Below, one piece after another: positions 7,801 through 14,814 of a stretch of DNA of 34,061 nucleotides (within the stretch, counting starts at the first letter, position 1; the number at the start of each line of letters is the position of its first letter). The position numbers and the translations under genes are program-made. Origin of the DNA: Caldisericota bacterium (GTDB lineage: Bacteria > Caldisericota > Caldisericia > Cryosericales > Cryosericaceae); assembly GCA_026390215.1 (NCBI GenBank), contig JAPLGJ010000190.1, positions 1 to 34,061 on the forward strand, written 5' to 3'. The notes under the pieces are model-generated. The model had not been told where the DNA came from. It did no database searches and saw only the letters and a list, made by a program, of their open reading frames with translations.

Positions 7801-8042
7801 CATACTGCAAAGCCACTCTGGAACTGACTCTAGAGCCTTTCTCTTCTAAAGATCCTCCCCAGTAACTGCCTTCGCCCGCTGTGCCGAAACCAGACTTATC
7901 CTGGCAGCCACCGGCCACAACGATCTAGCTGAGAACAAAGACCTCCCCAGCCACTCTTGTCCGAACTGGCACCATCGAGCCTTCGGACTCCCCATCTCGC
8001 GCGAGCGAAACCGTTCCATGTTGTTTCGGACTGGACAAGCAG
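7801..8042 (+). repeat. 242-bp direct repeat, copy 2
   Basis: Same length and orientation as 5514-5755, with about 17 substitutions and no insertions or deletions. Differences cluster at the left end (positions 14-62 of the repeat) and around position 131; the CTCGCGCGAG palindrome and the TTCG hairpin are kept. The left border is sharp (CATACTGCAAAG in both copies), while to the right similarity fades over some 60 bp. The two copies bracket the AT-rich secreted-protein gene. Confidence 0.85.
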
Positions 8043-8343
8043 CCTGAAGGCGAGTTCCCTGTTTCTCCCCATTGCCGATAGGACTTATCAGACTAGACTA
8101 ATGTAGTAACGAGTATCGGTTCTTGGAGACTAGGGTAGTGAACGTCGGGAAGATATCCCCCTGATCCTGGAAGGTGCTATCTCTCCCTCAGTTCTGGTGC
8201 TGCTGTACGTGAGGACCCATGGCCCCTGTCGTTCGTGGATTGCTCAACAATCCTGCTGAGTTGCGACAATTCCGTGAGCAATTAGTTCCAACTGGAATCG
8301 CCCGGGCCCACCATGGTGTCATAATCGTCGATGAGGTGAATTC
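8043..8343. other. Intergenic segment upstream of the zinc-ribbon gene
   Basis: The left part shows only faded similarity to the sequence right of repeat copy 1. The right part holds a possible 43-codon reading frame (8219-8350), a GGGCCCACCA decamer at 8304-8313 identical to the 3' end of tRNA-Met, and an extended -10-like TGTCATAAT at 8317-8325 with no good -35 box. It ends with the GAGG ribosome binding site of the next gene. Confidence 0.5.
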
Positions 8344-8350
8344 ATGCTAA
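8219..8350 (+). CDS. Possible 43-residue small protein, overlapping the zinc-ribbon gene start
   Basis: ATG at 8219 with GAGGA about 3 nt upstream opens a frame of 43 codons, beginning MAPVVRGLLNNPAELRQF and ending HHGVIIVDEVNSC, whose TAA lies 4 nt inside the following gene. The composition looks protein-like and the overlap would couple translation. It has no family I recognise. It could be a real small gene, a leader peptide, or the tail of a gene cut by whatever inserted to the left; a TGA lies in frame just before the ATG. Confidence 0.3.
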   Translation: MAPVVRGLLNNPAELRQFREQLVPTGIARAHHGVIIVDEVNSC

Positions 8351-9075
8351 TAGACAAACTCTGGGAACTTCAGGAACTCCAGTTGGACTATCGGCAGAAG
8401 GAACGTCTTCTGGAGGAGTCTGACTTGTCTTCATTGTTGAGTCACAAGATCGACGAGACCGAGGAACAGCTGACCGCACTGCGCGAGCAGCTGGAAACAT
8501 TCAGGGCCGACGAGGTCAGGATCGGTGAGAAGCTGGACGACCTTTCGGCGAAGGTTCACGAAGCAGGCGCGAAACTCGGGAAGGAAGAAATGTCCGAGGA
8601 CAAGGTCCAGAAACTCGAGGAGAAGATGAAGAAGCTCACCCTCGAGAAGGAGAAGGTCGAGGATGCGCAGGGGAAGAACTTCCACGATCGGCAGGATGTC
8701 GAAGATCAGACCAGAGCATCGGAATTGCTGGCAGAGAAGCTTCGCAAGGAGCTCGTTACCATTCCACAGTTGGACAGGACCTCGAGAGCTGCCGTGAAGA
8801 AGTCTCTCCCTGCCTTGCGCAAGGAAATGGAGGATCGCAAGTCGAAGCTGCCGCTGAAAGCCAAGCTGATCTTCGAGAGTCTTTCAGAGAAGTTCAGCGG
8901 AGCGCCCGTTGCAAGAGCGGCGAGTTCGACCTGTGACTACTGTCACGTGAGACTGTCCCAGAAGACACTGTTCAATCTTCGCAATGCAGAGGGCGGTAGT
9001 GGTGATGCTGAGGATCTCATCCGTTGCGAGATCTGCGGCAAGATCCTGTACGCTGGTACCAAGGACCGCGAATGA
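8344..9075 (+). CDS. Coiled-coil protein with C-terminal C4 zinc ribbon (COG1579 type)
   Basis: A 243-residue protein, ATG preceded by GAGGTG. Residues 1 to about 185 are charged heptad-like helix (many E, K, L), predicting a long antiparallel coiled coil. The C terminus holds CDYC (198-201) and CEIC (230-233) pairs, a four-cysteine zinc ribbon with the usual KTLFNLRNAE spacer. This matches the widespread zinc-ribbon family related to Helicobacter HP0958, proposed to act in RNA or nucleic-acid handling; the function here is not established. The last three codons and stop (GACCGCGAATGA) also form the 5' strand of helix P1 of the following RNase P RNA, so the two genes overlap by about 11 nt. 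Confidence 0.85.
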   Translation: MLIDKLWELQELQLDYRQKERLLEESDLSSLLSHKIDETEEQLTALREQLETFRADEVRIGEKLDDLSAKVHEAGAKLGKEEMSEDKVQKLEEKMKKLTLEKEKVEDAQGKNFHDRQDVEDQTRASELLAEKLRKELVTIPQLDRTSRAAVKKSLPALRKEMEDRKSKLPLKAKLIFESLSEKFSGAPVARAASSTCDYCHVRLSQKTLFNLRNAEGGSGDAEDLIRCEICGKILYAGTKDRE

Positions 9076-9380
9076 GTCAGTCGCAGGCAGGAGATCTTCC
9101 TGCTTGAGGAAAGTCCGGGCTCCAAGAAGCGAGTTGCTCGGGAAACCCGAGTGGGGGTAACCCCAAGGAAAGCGCAACAGAAAATATACCGCCCCGCAAG
9201 GGGTAAGGGTGAAATGGTGGTGCAAGAGACCACCGGCAGACCAGCGATGGGCTGCGCATTGCAAACCCCAACTGGAGCAAGACAAAATAGGAAGGCACAC
9301 AGGGCTGCTTCTCCCTGCCTTCGGGTATGTCGCTTAGATAAATGACTGACCACGACAGAACCTGGCTTATCATTCGCGGT
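9065..9380 (+). ncRNA. rnpB: RNase P RNA, bacterial type A
   Basis: The catalytic RNA that matures tRNA 5' ends. It carries the universal core blocks: GAGGAAAGTCCGGGCTCC at 9106-9123, an AGAAAATATACCGCC block near 9178-9193, GGTAAGGGTGAAA, GGAGCAAGACAAAATAGG, and the 3' CGACAGAACCTGGCTTATCA at about 9353-9372. The ends are set by a perfect 11-bp P1 helix, ACCGCGAATGA (9065-9075) with TCATTCGCGGT (9370-9380). The 5' strand lies inside the end of the upstream coding region. In loop L15 the usual GGU that pairs with the tRNA CCA end appears as TGC (TTGCAAACCCC). No promoter of its own was recognised; it may be cut from, or initiated within, the zinc-ribbon transcript. Confidence 0.96.
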
Positions 9381-9387
9381 ATATGAA

Positions 9388-9518
9388 GAGACCCCGGCCG
9401 TACTTCGGAAGGGGTCTCTGCGTTTGTCGTATAGCAGGAGACCCCGGCCGTACTTCGGAAGGGGTCTCTGCGTTTGTCGTATAGCAGGAGACCCCGGCCG
9501 TACTTCGGAAGGGGTCTC
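9388..9518. repeat. Triplicated 31-bp hairpin, 50-bp period, between convergent genes
   Basis: Three identical hairpins at 9388-9418, 9438-9468 and 9488-9518: arm GAGACCCC, centre GGCCGTACTTCGGAA, arm GGGGTCTC. They are separated by two identical 19-bp spacers. The flanks GTATATGAAGAG before the first and CTCTTCACATAC after the third are inverted repeats of each other (one mismatch in the 17-bp arms), as if one longer hairpin had had its core triplicated. Located between rnpB and tpiA, it probably ends transcription from both sides or stabilises 3' ends. No strong T run follows, so it is not a canonical intrinsic terminator. Confidence 0.85.
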
Positions 9519-9552
9519 TTCACATACCCGACGGACAGCGTTTGGCAGAGAG

Positions 9553-10314
9553 CTACACCTGCTCTGCGATCGCAATCAGCTCGGCGAAGGCGGCCGGCTT
9601 GAGGCTGGCCCCTCCGATCAGTCCGCCGTCCACCGAAGGGAGGCCCGCGATCGAGGCGAAGTTGGCCGGCTTGACGCTCCCGCCGTACAGAATCGCGACA
9701 GAGCCACCAACTACCGATCCTAGAAGCTGCTTGAGGTGCTCGCGGATGAGGAGGTGCGCTTCCTCGATCTGCTCATTCGTGGCATTCACCCCTGTTCCAA
9801 TGGCCCATACCGGCTCATAGGCGACGATGAGCTGAGCACCGTCGGTGAGCTGGACGTCAGTGAGGGCGGTGTCCAGCTGCCCGAACACCACTTCCTCGAT
9901 CTTCCCCGCATTGCGCTCCTCGAGCGTCTCTCCAACGCACAAGACAGGAATCAGGGACGCCTGCAGGGAGTTGACCAGCTTGCGATGAAGGAGAGCGGCT
10001 GACTCGCCGATGATGTGTCTGCGCTCCGAATGCCCTATCAGTACGTGGGTCGCCCCTGTTGAGCGGATCATGGCCGGTGACACTTCTCCGGTGAACGCGC
10101 CTTCTGCGTCGGCCGCGACATCTTGAGCGCCGAGTTGCACCCAGGCTGGTACCACCCCTGTCTTTGCCAGCGCCCCCAATGCGATGTAGTTGGGGAACAC
10201 GAGGACTCGCACCTTGTCCCCCTGCGGGGGAGTGGTGGCGGTCAGCTCGGCAAAGTAGGCCCCCGACTCCTCAATGGTTTTGAACATCTTCCAGTTTCCC
10301 GCGACGATTTTCAT
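9553..10314 (-). CDS. tpiA: Triosephosphate isomerase
   Basis: Interconverts dihydroxyacetone phosphate and glyceraldehyde 3-phosphate. The 253-residue length is standard. Catalytic elements are visible: AGNWKM (Lys near residue 9), IGHSERR (the electrophilic His near 94), AYEPVWAIGTG (general base Glu near 166), and phosphate-binding LYGGSV and GGLIGGASL near the C terminus. ATG at 10314 is preceded by AAAGGAGAA, which fixes the start; an upstream in-frame extension has no such site. It is the last gene of the long reverse operon, 40 nt after the CorC-like gene, and is followed by the hairpin array. Other glycolytic genes usually adjacent (gap, pgk, gpmI) are not in the window. Confidence 0.97.
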   Translation of the reverse strand: MKIVAGNWKMFKTIEESGAYFAELTATTPPQGDKVRVLVFPNYIALGALAKTGVVPAWVQLGAQDVAADAEGAFTGEVSPAMIRSTGATHVLIGHSERRHIIGESAALLHRKLVNSLQASLIPVLCVGETLEERNAGKIEEVVFGQLDTALTDVQLTDGAQLIVAYEPVWAIGTGVNATNEQIEEAHLLIREHLKQLLGSVVGGSVAILYGGSVKPANFASIAGLPSVDGGLIGGASLKPAAFAELIAIAEQV

Positions 10315-10354
10315 GTTGTTCTCCTTTTGACGCGACACATGACACCCACGCCCG

Positions 10355-11641
10355 CTATGATTCTTCATCCTCGGCCGCGCGTGGCGGAGCTGTGGGCAAT
10401 CGCTCTGCACGCACTCTGGAGATTCTCTTCCCAACAACGTTCACGACTGTGAGAACAACGCCGGTGTGCTCGACCTTGTCTCCAACACGAGGAAGTCGCC
10501 CAATCTGGGACAGCATGAGCCCTGCGACGGTATCGTAGTCTTCACCCGACAACTCTGCGTGAAAGAGTTCCGAAACCTTGTCGGTCGACACCGAACCCTT
10601 GATAAGGAATGCATCGGCTCCTGCGTTCTCGATTTCGGCGGCCTCCTTGTCATACTCGTCCTGGATCTCGCCGAACACTTCCTCCAGGATATCCTCGACG
10701 GTAATGAGCCCTGAAACGGCACCGTACTCGTCGAAGAGAACGGCTGTCTGGATGCGCTGCCGCTGCATCTCCTGGAGCAGGCTGCTGATTTTCTTGGTGT
10801 CGGGAGCAAAGAATGGCTGCCGGAGGATGCCGCTTGCCTTGACGTTGGGCCCGGCACCGCCCGCCATGGCTCTCAGCGCATCCTTGGCATAAACGACTCC
10901 CACGACGTTGTCGTCGTCCATGACCGGCAAACGGGAGTGGCCGGTCTCGTTGATGGCCCTGACCACTTCACTGATTGGCGTTTCCTTCTCGACTGTTCTC
11001 ACGTCCACAAACGGCGTCATGATCTCATAGGCTAGTGTGTTGGTATAGTCGAAGATGTTGTAGATGAGGCGCTCTTCCTCTTTGTCGATCACGCCGTCCT
11101 CCTGCCCCATCTTCAGCAGATAGCGGAAGTCCTCGGAGTCGTTGAGGTAGCCAGTGTGCTTGGCACGCCGGAGCAGTGGTCCTGTGAAGACGCCCGAGAC
11201 TGCCGCAAGTGCACGTGCGCCCGGGTACAGCAGCAGGTACAGAGGATACAGCAAGATAGCTGTGCCGCGTGTGACCTGTTCAGGGAACGCCTTGCCGATC
11301 GACTTCGGGATACTCTCGGCAAAGATGACGACAACAACTGTCAAGGCGAGTGTGGAGGCCACCGCAAGCAGGTCCGGATTCACGCGCGCGAACAGGGTGA
11401 GAACGACCCGAGCGAAGATGAAGGACGCCCCAAGATTGGCCATGTTGTTCCCCAGGACGACCACGGCGATGAGCATCGAATGGCTGGCCGCCATTCTGGC
11501 TCTCAGCCGGTCAGCAAGGACGGAAGATGCTCCGGTCTTTTCCAGAGCCATCGGTGTGATGGTCACGTAGCCGTATTCCACCATGGAAAAAAGGAACGAC
11601 AGAATCAGCAGGACCACCAATCCGACGATCTGCCCAGTCAT
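10355..11641 (-). CDS. CNNM/CorC-HlyC family membrane protein (DUF21 - CBS pair - transporter-associated domain)
   Basis: A 428-residue membrane protein. Residues 1 to about 185 form a DUF21 domain with four or so hydrophobic segments; residues about 205-325 are a CBS pair (EIMTPFVDVRTV, GHSRLPVMDDDNVVGVV, VLFDEYGAVSGLITVEDILEE); residues about 340-415 are the CorC_HlyC domain (GEDYDTVAGLML). The family has been linked to magnesium or cobalt export, and the older name hemolysin is not a safe functional label. Its ATG overlaps the ybeY stop in an ATGA junction, and the ybeY-corC pair is conserved in many bacteria. The transported ion is inferred from the family only. Confidence 0.88.
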   Translation of the reverse strand: MTGQIVGLVVLLILSFLFSMVEYGYVTITPMALEKTGASSVLADRLRARMAASHSMLIAVVVLGNNMANLGASFIFARVVLTLFARVNPDLLAVASTLALTVVVVIFAESIPKSIGKAFPEQVTRGTAILLYPLYLLLYPGARALAAVSGVFTGPLLRRAKHTGYLNDSEDFRYLLKMGQEDGVIDKEEERLIYNIFDYTNTLAYEIMTPFVDVRTVEKETPISEVVRAINETGHSRLPVMDDDNVVGVVYAKDALRAMAGGAGPNVKASGILRQPFFAPDTKKISSLLQEMQRQRIQTAVLFDEYGAVSGLITVEDILEEVFGEIQDEYDKEAAEIENAGADAFLIKGSVSTDKVSELFHAELSGEDYDTVAGLMLSQIGRLPRVGDKVEHTGVVLTVVNVVGKRISRVRAERLPTAPPRAAEDEES

Positions 11642-12147
11642 GCGGACCTTCTCGCCAAGTCAGGGCAGTGCTCGTGCGCAATTGTTGCGAACACCTCTTC
11701 CTCGCGGTGCTCCATCAGTGTGCGGTCATGCTCCACGGTGTGGTCGAAGCCGACCAGGTGGAGCACAGAGTGAATCAGCGAGAACGCGAGCTGGTCCTCA
11801 AGCCCGTTTCCACTGGAGACGGCTTTGCTCTCCACCGCATCCATGCAGATGACGACGTCCCCCAGCACCCATCCCGTGCCCGGCACGGCATAGCCCAGCG
11901 GAAACGATAGCATGTCGGTCATCGTGTCGCTGCCTCTGTGGTCACGGTTCAACTCCTGCATTTGAAACCCAGGGACGAAATAGCAGGAGATGGCGACAGC
12001 GTGTCGAACACCCGGAATTGCAGTGATTTCCGGTTGTATCAGACGGGTTATGCGGACGACAAGCTCCACCAGAGCCTTGCTGTCCACCTGCCATCCGGGA
12101 TCCGACAGTTCCACCCGACAACGTACTGACAGGTCAGATTCTTTCAT
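11638..12147 (-). CDS. ybeY: Endoribonuclease YbeY, 16S rRNA maturation
   Basis: Single-strand endoribonuclease acting in 16S rRNA 3' maturation and ribosome quality control. The 169-residue protein carries LNRDHRGSDTMTDMLSFPL and the zinc-binding IHSVLHLVGFDHTVEHD, equivalent to the family HGxLHLxGYDH with Ser in place of the usual Gly; the three metal-binding histidines are kept. ATG at 12147 has GAGGAGG about 7 nt upstream. It overlaps the end of the pgpH-like gene by 14 nt and the start of the CorC-like gene by 4 nt, so all three are translationally linked. Confidence 0.95.
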   Translation of the reverse strand: MKESDLSVRCRVELSDPGWQVDSKALVELVVRITRLIQPEITAIPGVRHAVAISCYFVPGFQMQELNRDHRGSDTMTDMLSFPLGYAVPGTGWVLGDVVICMDAVESKAVSSGNGLEDQLAFSLIHSVLHLVGFDHTVEHDRTLMEHREEEVFATIAHEHCPDLARRSA

Positions 12148-14221
12148 TTGCCTCCTCGGGCGTCACATAGGCATCGCGAACATGGTAGAACGAGATGAGA
12201 GATGTGAGGAAGTAGTCCTTGACGGCACCAATCTCACCCAGTGTGAGCTGTGACTCGGCAAGTTGACCGTCGGCAATGCGAGCGCTGACAATCGCGTCGA
12301 TGAGCCCTTCCAGAGCCGGTTTGTCCACCCTTGCAAGCGAACGCGCCGCCGCTTCGACGCCGTCGGCGAGGAAGACAAGAGAGGATTCCCTCGTGTGCGG
12401 CTTCGGTCCCTGGTACCTGAATGTGTCAGGCGAGAGGTTTGTCTGCTCGGCGGACGCCTTGTCGTAGAAGAACTGCACCACAGTCGTGCCATGGTGCTCG
12501 GCGATGATATCGACCACCTCGGGCGGCAGGTGATTGCTCCCTGCAAGCGTGACGCCAGCCTGGACGTGCTCGAGGATCACCTTGGTACTCAGTTCGGGAG
12601 AGATATCCTCGTGGATGTTCGGCAGTTCTCCGCGGTTTTCGCCGAAGAATTGTGGATGCAGCAACTTGCCGATGTCATGGTAGTAACCGCCGACGCGAGC
12701 CATCAGCCAGTTTGCACCGATACGCTGAGCGGCACCTGCTGCGAGATTGGCCACGTTGAGACTGTGATGGTACGTTCCCGGGGCGCTTTCGAACAGCTGC
12801 GCCAGAAGCTTGCTTCCCGTATCCAGAAGCTCGCGCAGCCTCATGACGGTGGCGACGTTGAAGAGCCGCTCGAAAACCAGGGTCAGTCCCAATGCAAACA
12901 CGGCTGCAACAACACCCCCTGCGAGCAGGTACCCGGCGTTGGCAGCAATCACGGAAAGCCGTTGTTCGCTGAGCCCGGCAAGGGCGCCGTAGACGGCAGC
13001 TGCTGATACCCCCGCAATCGGCCCGGCGATGAGAAGGGCACTCATCTTGTTCGCCTTCCGCATGACGATGAAGAGCGAAATAGCCCCCACGACGAGCCCC
13101 GAGATCACTTCCGCGGGCATCGGAACCATGATCCATGTCATGACCATCAGGGCAAGGCCGAAGACCGTGGCAAGGGCACCCTCGAAGAAAACGAACCCGA
13201 GCAGCATGCAGAGGAAGAAGGGGGTCATCGTTGCCGCCACACCACCGGCAAGCCAGCCGATCGCGATGCAGGAGCCGCCGATGACCCCTGTCTCCATCAG
13301 TAGATGCTCGGTCCGGCCTTTCGCCGAACCCAGTAGTATGACTGCCAGCGCGACCGCTATCCACGCAAGCCACGCGACCAGGATCTGAGAAACAACGTTC
13401 CGAAGCGCGCGAGGTCCCCAGACCAGGCCTGTGGTCAAGAGCACGTCGACAGTGCTTTGATCCAGTATGCTCCCCTTCTTCACGACGGGGGTGCCGGCGA
13501 GGATGGTCGAGACAACCGGCGATACGGAGGACGCAGCCTTCTCGCGCGCAAGCAGCGTTGCCTGCTCATCGAAAATGAGGTTCGAAGACACGAAACGGGC
13601 GGCCAGCAGATACGCTGAGCGCACTTGGTTATCAGAGACACTGTAGGTCTTCAGTTCCGTGTTGATGCTCTCGCGGGCAGCTGCAAGGCTCCCCTCCAGG
13701 ACGCCGCGACTCATGACGGTCGTCAGTGCCTGACGCGCCGCCGTCTTCGACGATTGAACCTCCGATTCCGAACAGGTCGCCAGGTACTTGGTCGTTGCAC
13801 CTGCCGAGGTCATGAGCAGTGCAGCGATCCGCTGAGAGTCCTGGTCCAGAGTGAGGTCCTGCGCGCGTATGGCGATGACCTTGGTCATGGTTTCTTCGAA
13901 GGCAGCGACGGCTGCAGGCAGCCGCGAGCTGTCGAACTTGTAGATCGGAGCGACTTCGTCTCTGGCGCGCTTGCGAAGGTCCTCAGTCCTGGCACCATCG
14001 ACATAGATGATGTCTCGCCTGGAAACCATGTCTTCCTCGAGGACGGTGCCTACAGCCACACTTCTGCATACGGGCACGAACGGAAGAGCGCATAGCAGGG
14101 CAGACAGAAGTGCCGCCAAAATGAACACGAGGGTACCGCTGTGTCTGAATCGTGTGAGTCGGACAACGAGGCTATGACGAACACTTCGGAGCAAACGCGC
14201 TATTCTACTGTGTCTGGTCAT
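12134..14221 (-). CDS. pgpH: 7TM-HD phosphodiesterase, PgpH/YqfF family
   Basis: A membrane phosphohydrolase of the family that degrades cyclic di-AMP to pApA in Listeria. The 695-residue product has an N-terminal transmembrane segment, a large extracytoplasmic region (about 50-280, beginning after PFVPVC), seven or so transmembrane helices (about 280-460) and a cytoplasmic HD domain. In that domain HHSLNVANLA, YYHDIGKLLHP, LEHVQAG and AEHHGT supply the metal-binding His/Asp set. ATG at 14221 is chosen because the next residues (TRHSRIARLLRS) fit a short cytoplasmic lead; a GTG 13 codons upstream lacks a ribosome binding site. It overlaps rsmD by 17 nt. Adjacency to ybeY is conserved in Firmicutes. 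No diadenylate cyclase is present in the window. Confidence 0.9.
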   Translation of the reverse strand: MTRHSRIARLLRSVRHSLVVRLTRFRHSGTLVFILAALLSALLCALPFVPVCRSVAVGTVLEEDMVSRRDIIYVDGARTEDLRKRARDEVAPIYKFDSSRLPAAVAAFEETMTKVIAIRAQDLTLDQDSQRIAALLMTSAGATTKYLATCSESEVQSSKTAARQALTTVMSRGVLEGSLAAARESINTELKTYSVSDNQVRSAYLLAARFVSSNLIFDEQATLLAREKAASSVSPVVSTILAGTPVVKKGSILDQSTVDVLLTTGLVWGPRALRNVVSQILVAWLAWIAVALAVILLGSAKGRTEHLLMETGVIGGSCIAIGWLAGGVAATMTPFFLCMLLGFVFFEGALATVFGLALMVMTWIMVPMPAEVISGLVVGAISLFIVMRKANKMSALLIAGPIAGVSAAAVYGALAGLSEQRLSVIAANAGYLLAGGVVAAVFALGLTLVFERLFNVATVMRLRELLDTGSKLLAQLFESAPGTYHHSLNVANLAAGAAQRIGANWLMARVGGYYHDIGKLLHPQFFGENRGELPNIHEDISPELSTKVILEHVQAGVTLAGSNHLPPEVVDIIAEHHGTTVVQFFYDKASAEQTNLSPDTFRYQGPKPHTRESSLVFLADGVEAAARSLARVDKPALEGLIDAIVSARIADGQLAESQLTLGEIGAVKDYFLTSLISFYHVRDAYVTPEEANERI

Positions 14222-14813
14222 GGGTGGTACTATCTGCCTCGTTTCTGTGCCTTGTTGCACGGAAGAATGTCGTGCTAACGTCTCCGTAGCGCCTTTCCTT
14301 GTAACTCACCAGATCGATCGCCAGCCCTTCATACCGTTCATGCACGGGTTGCCTTGATGCATGTTCCATGATTATGATACAGCCGTCTGCTGCATCGCGC
14401 AAATGCTCGGACAGGGTGACCAGGAGCCCTTCCTGCAATCCGGAGTCAAAGGGCGGGTCTGCAAAGAGGACGTCGAACTCCGTTCCCTGCAATCCGCCCA
14501 CATATCCATCAGCGTCGCCCTTGACGACAGAAGACTGCTCCTCAAGCGAAAGCATCCGCAGGTTGTCACGGATCAGACGCACTGAGCGACTGTCCGCATC
14601 GACGAAGGTCGTATGTGCCGCTCCATTGCTGAGCGCCTCGATGCCAACTGCACCGGTGCCGCTGCAGACGTCGATGAACCGCGCTCCTGCAAGAACCGGT
14701 CGCAGCATATCCATGATGGCCTCTCGTGCCTTGTCGGACGTGGGCCGCAGCCACGGTTCCTTCCCGATTGCCTTCAGTGAACGTCCCTTCAGTGCACCTG
14801 ATCCGATGATCAA
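14205..14813 (-). CDS. rsmD: 16S rRNA (guanine966-N2)-methyltransferase
   Basis: Methylates G966 of 16S rRNA in the small subunit. The protein shows IIGSGALKGRSL and LRPTSDKAREAIMDML at the N terminus, the SAM-binding FIDVCSGTGAVGIEAL, and the catalytic FADPPF. I place the start at TTG 14813: GGAGG lies 9 nt upstream, and the residues after it align with the typical RsmD N terminus (MRIIGG..LKGR). The frame is open for 50 codons further upstream inside recG, but that extension does not resemble the family. This gives 202 residues, 1 nt after the recG stop. The end overlaps the pgpH-like start. Confidence 0.9.
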   Translation of the reverse strand: MIIGSGALKGRSLKAIGKEPWLRPTSDKAREAIMDMLRPVLAGARFIDVCSGTGAVGIEALSNGAAHTTFVDADSRSVRLIRDNLRMLSLEEQSSVVKGDADGYVGGLQGTEFDVLFADPPFDSGLQEGLLVTLSEHLRDAADGCIIIMEHASRQPVHERYEGLAIDLVSYKERRYGDVSTTFFRATRHRNEADSTTHDQTQ

Positions 14814-14814
14814 C

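Noticed and set aside
5514..8343. Prophage or integrative element with recombinase
   Set aside because: No integrase, transposase, replication or phage gene is present between the repeats; only one secreted-protein gene is found.
9388..9518. CRISPR array, suggested by three evenly spaced repeats
   Set aside because: The 19-bp spacers are identical to each other, the repeats are terminator-like hairpins, and no cas gene is nearby.
8884..9575. Reverse reading frames across rnpB and the hairpin array
   Set aside because: They are shadows of a structured RNA and a tandem repeat, with repeated peptide segments arising from the 50-bp unit.
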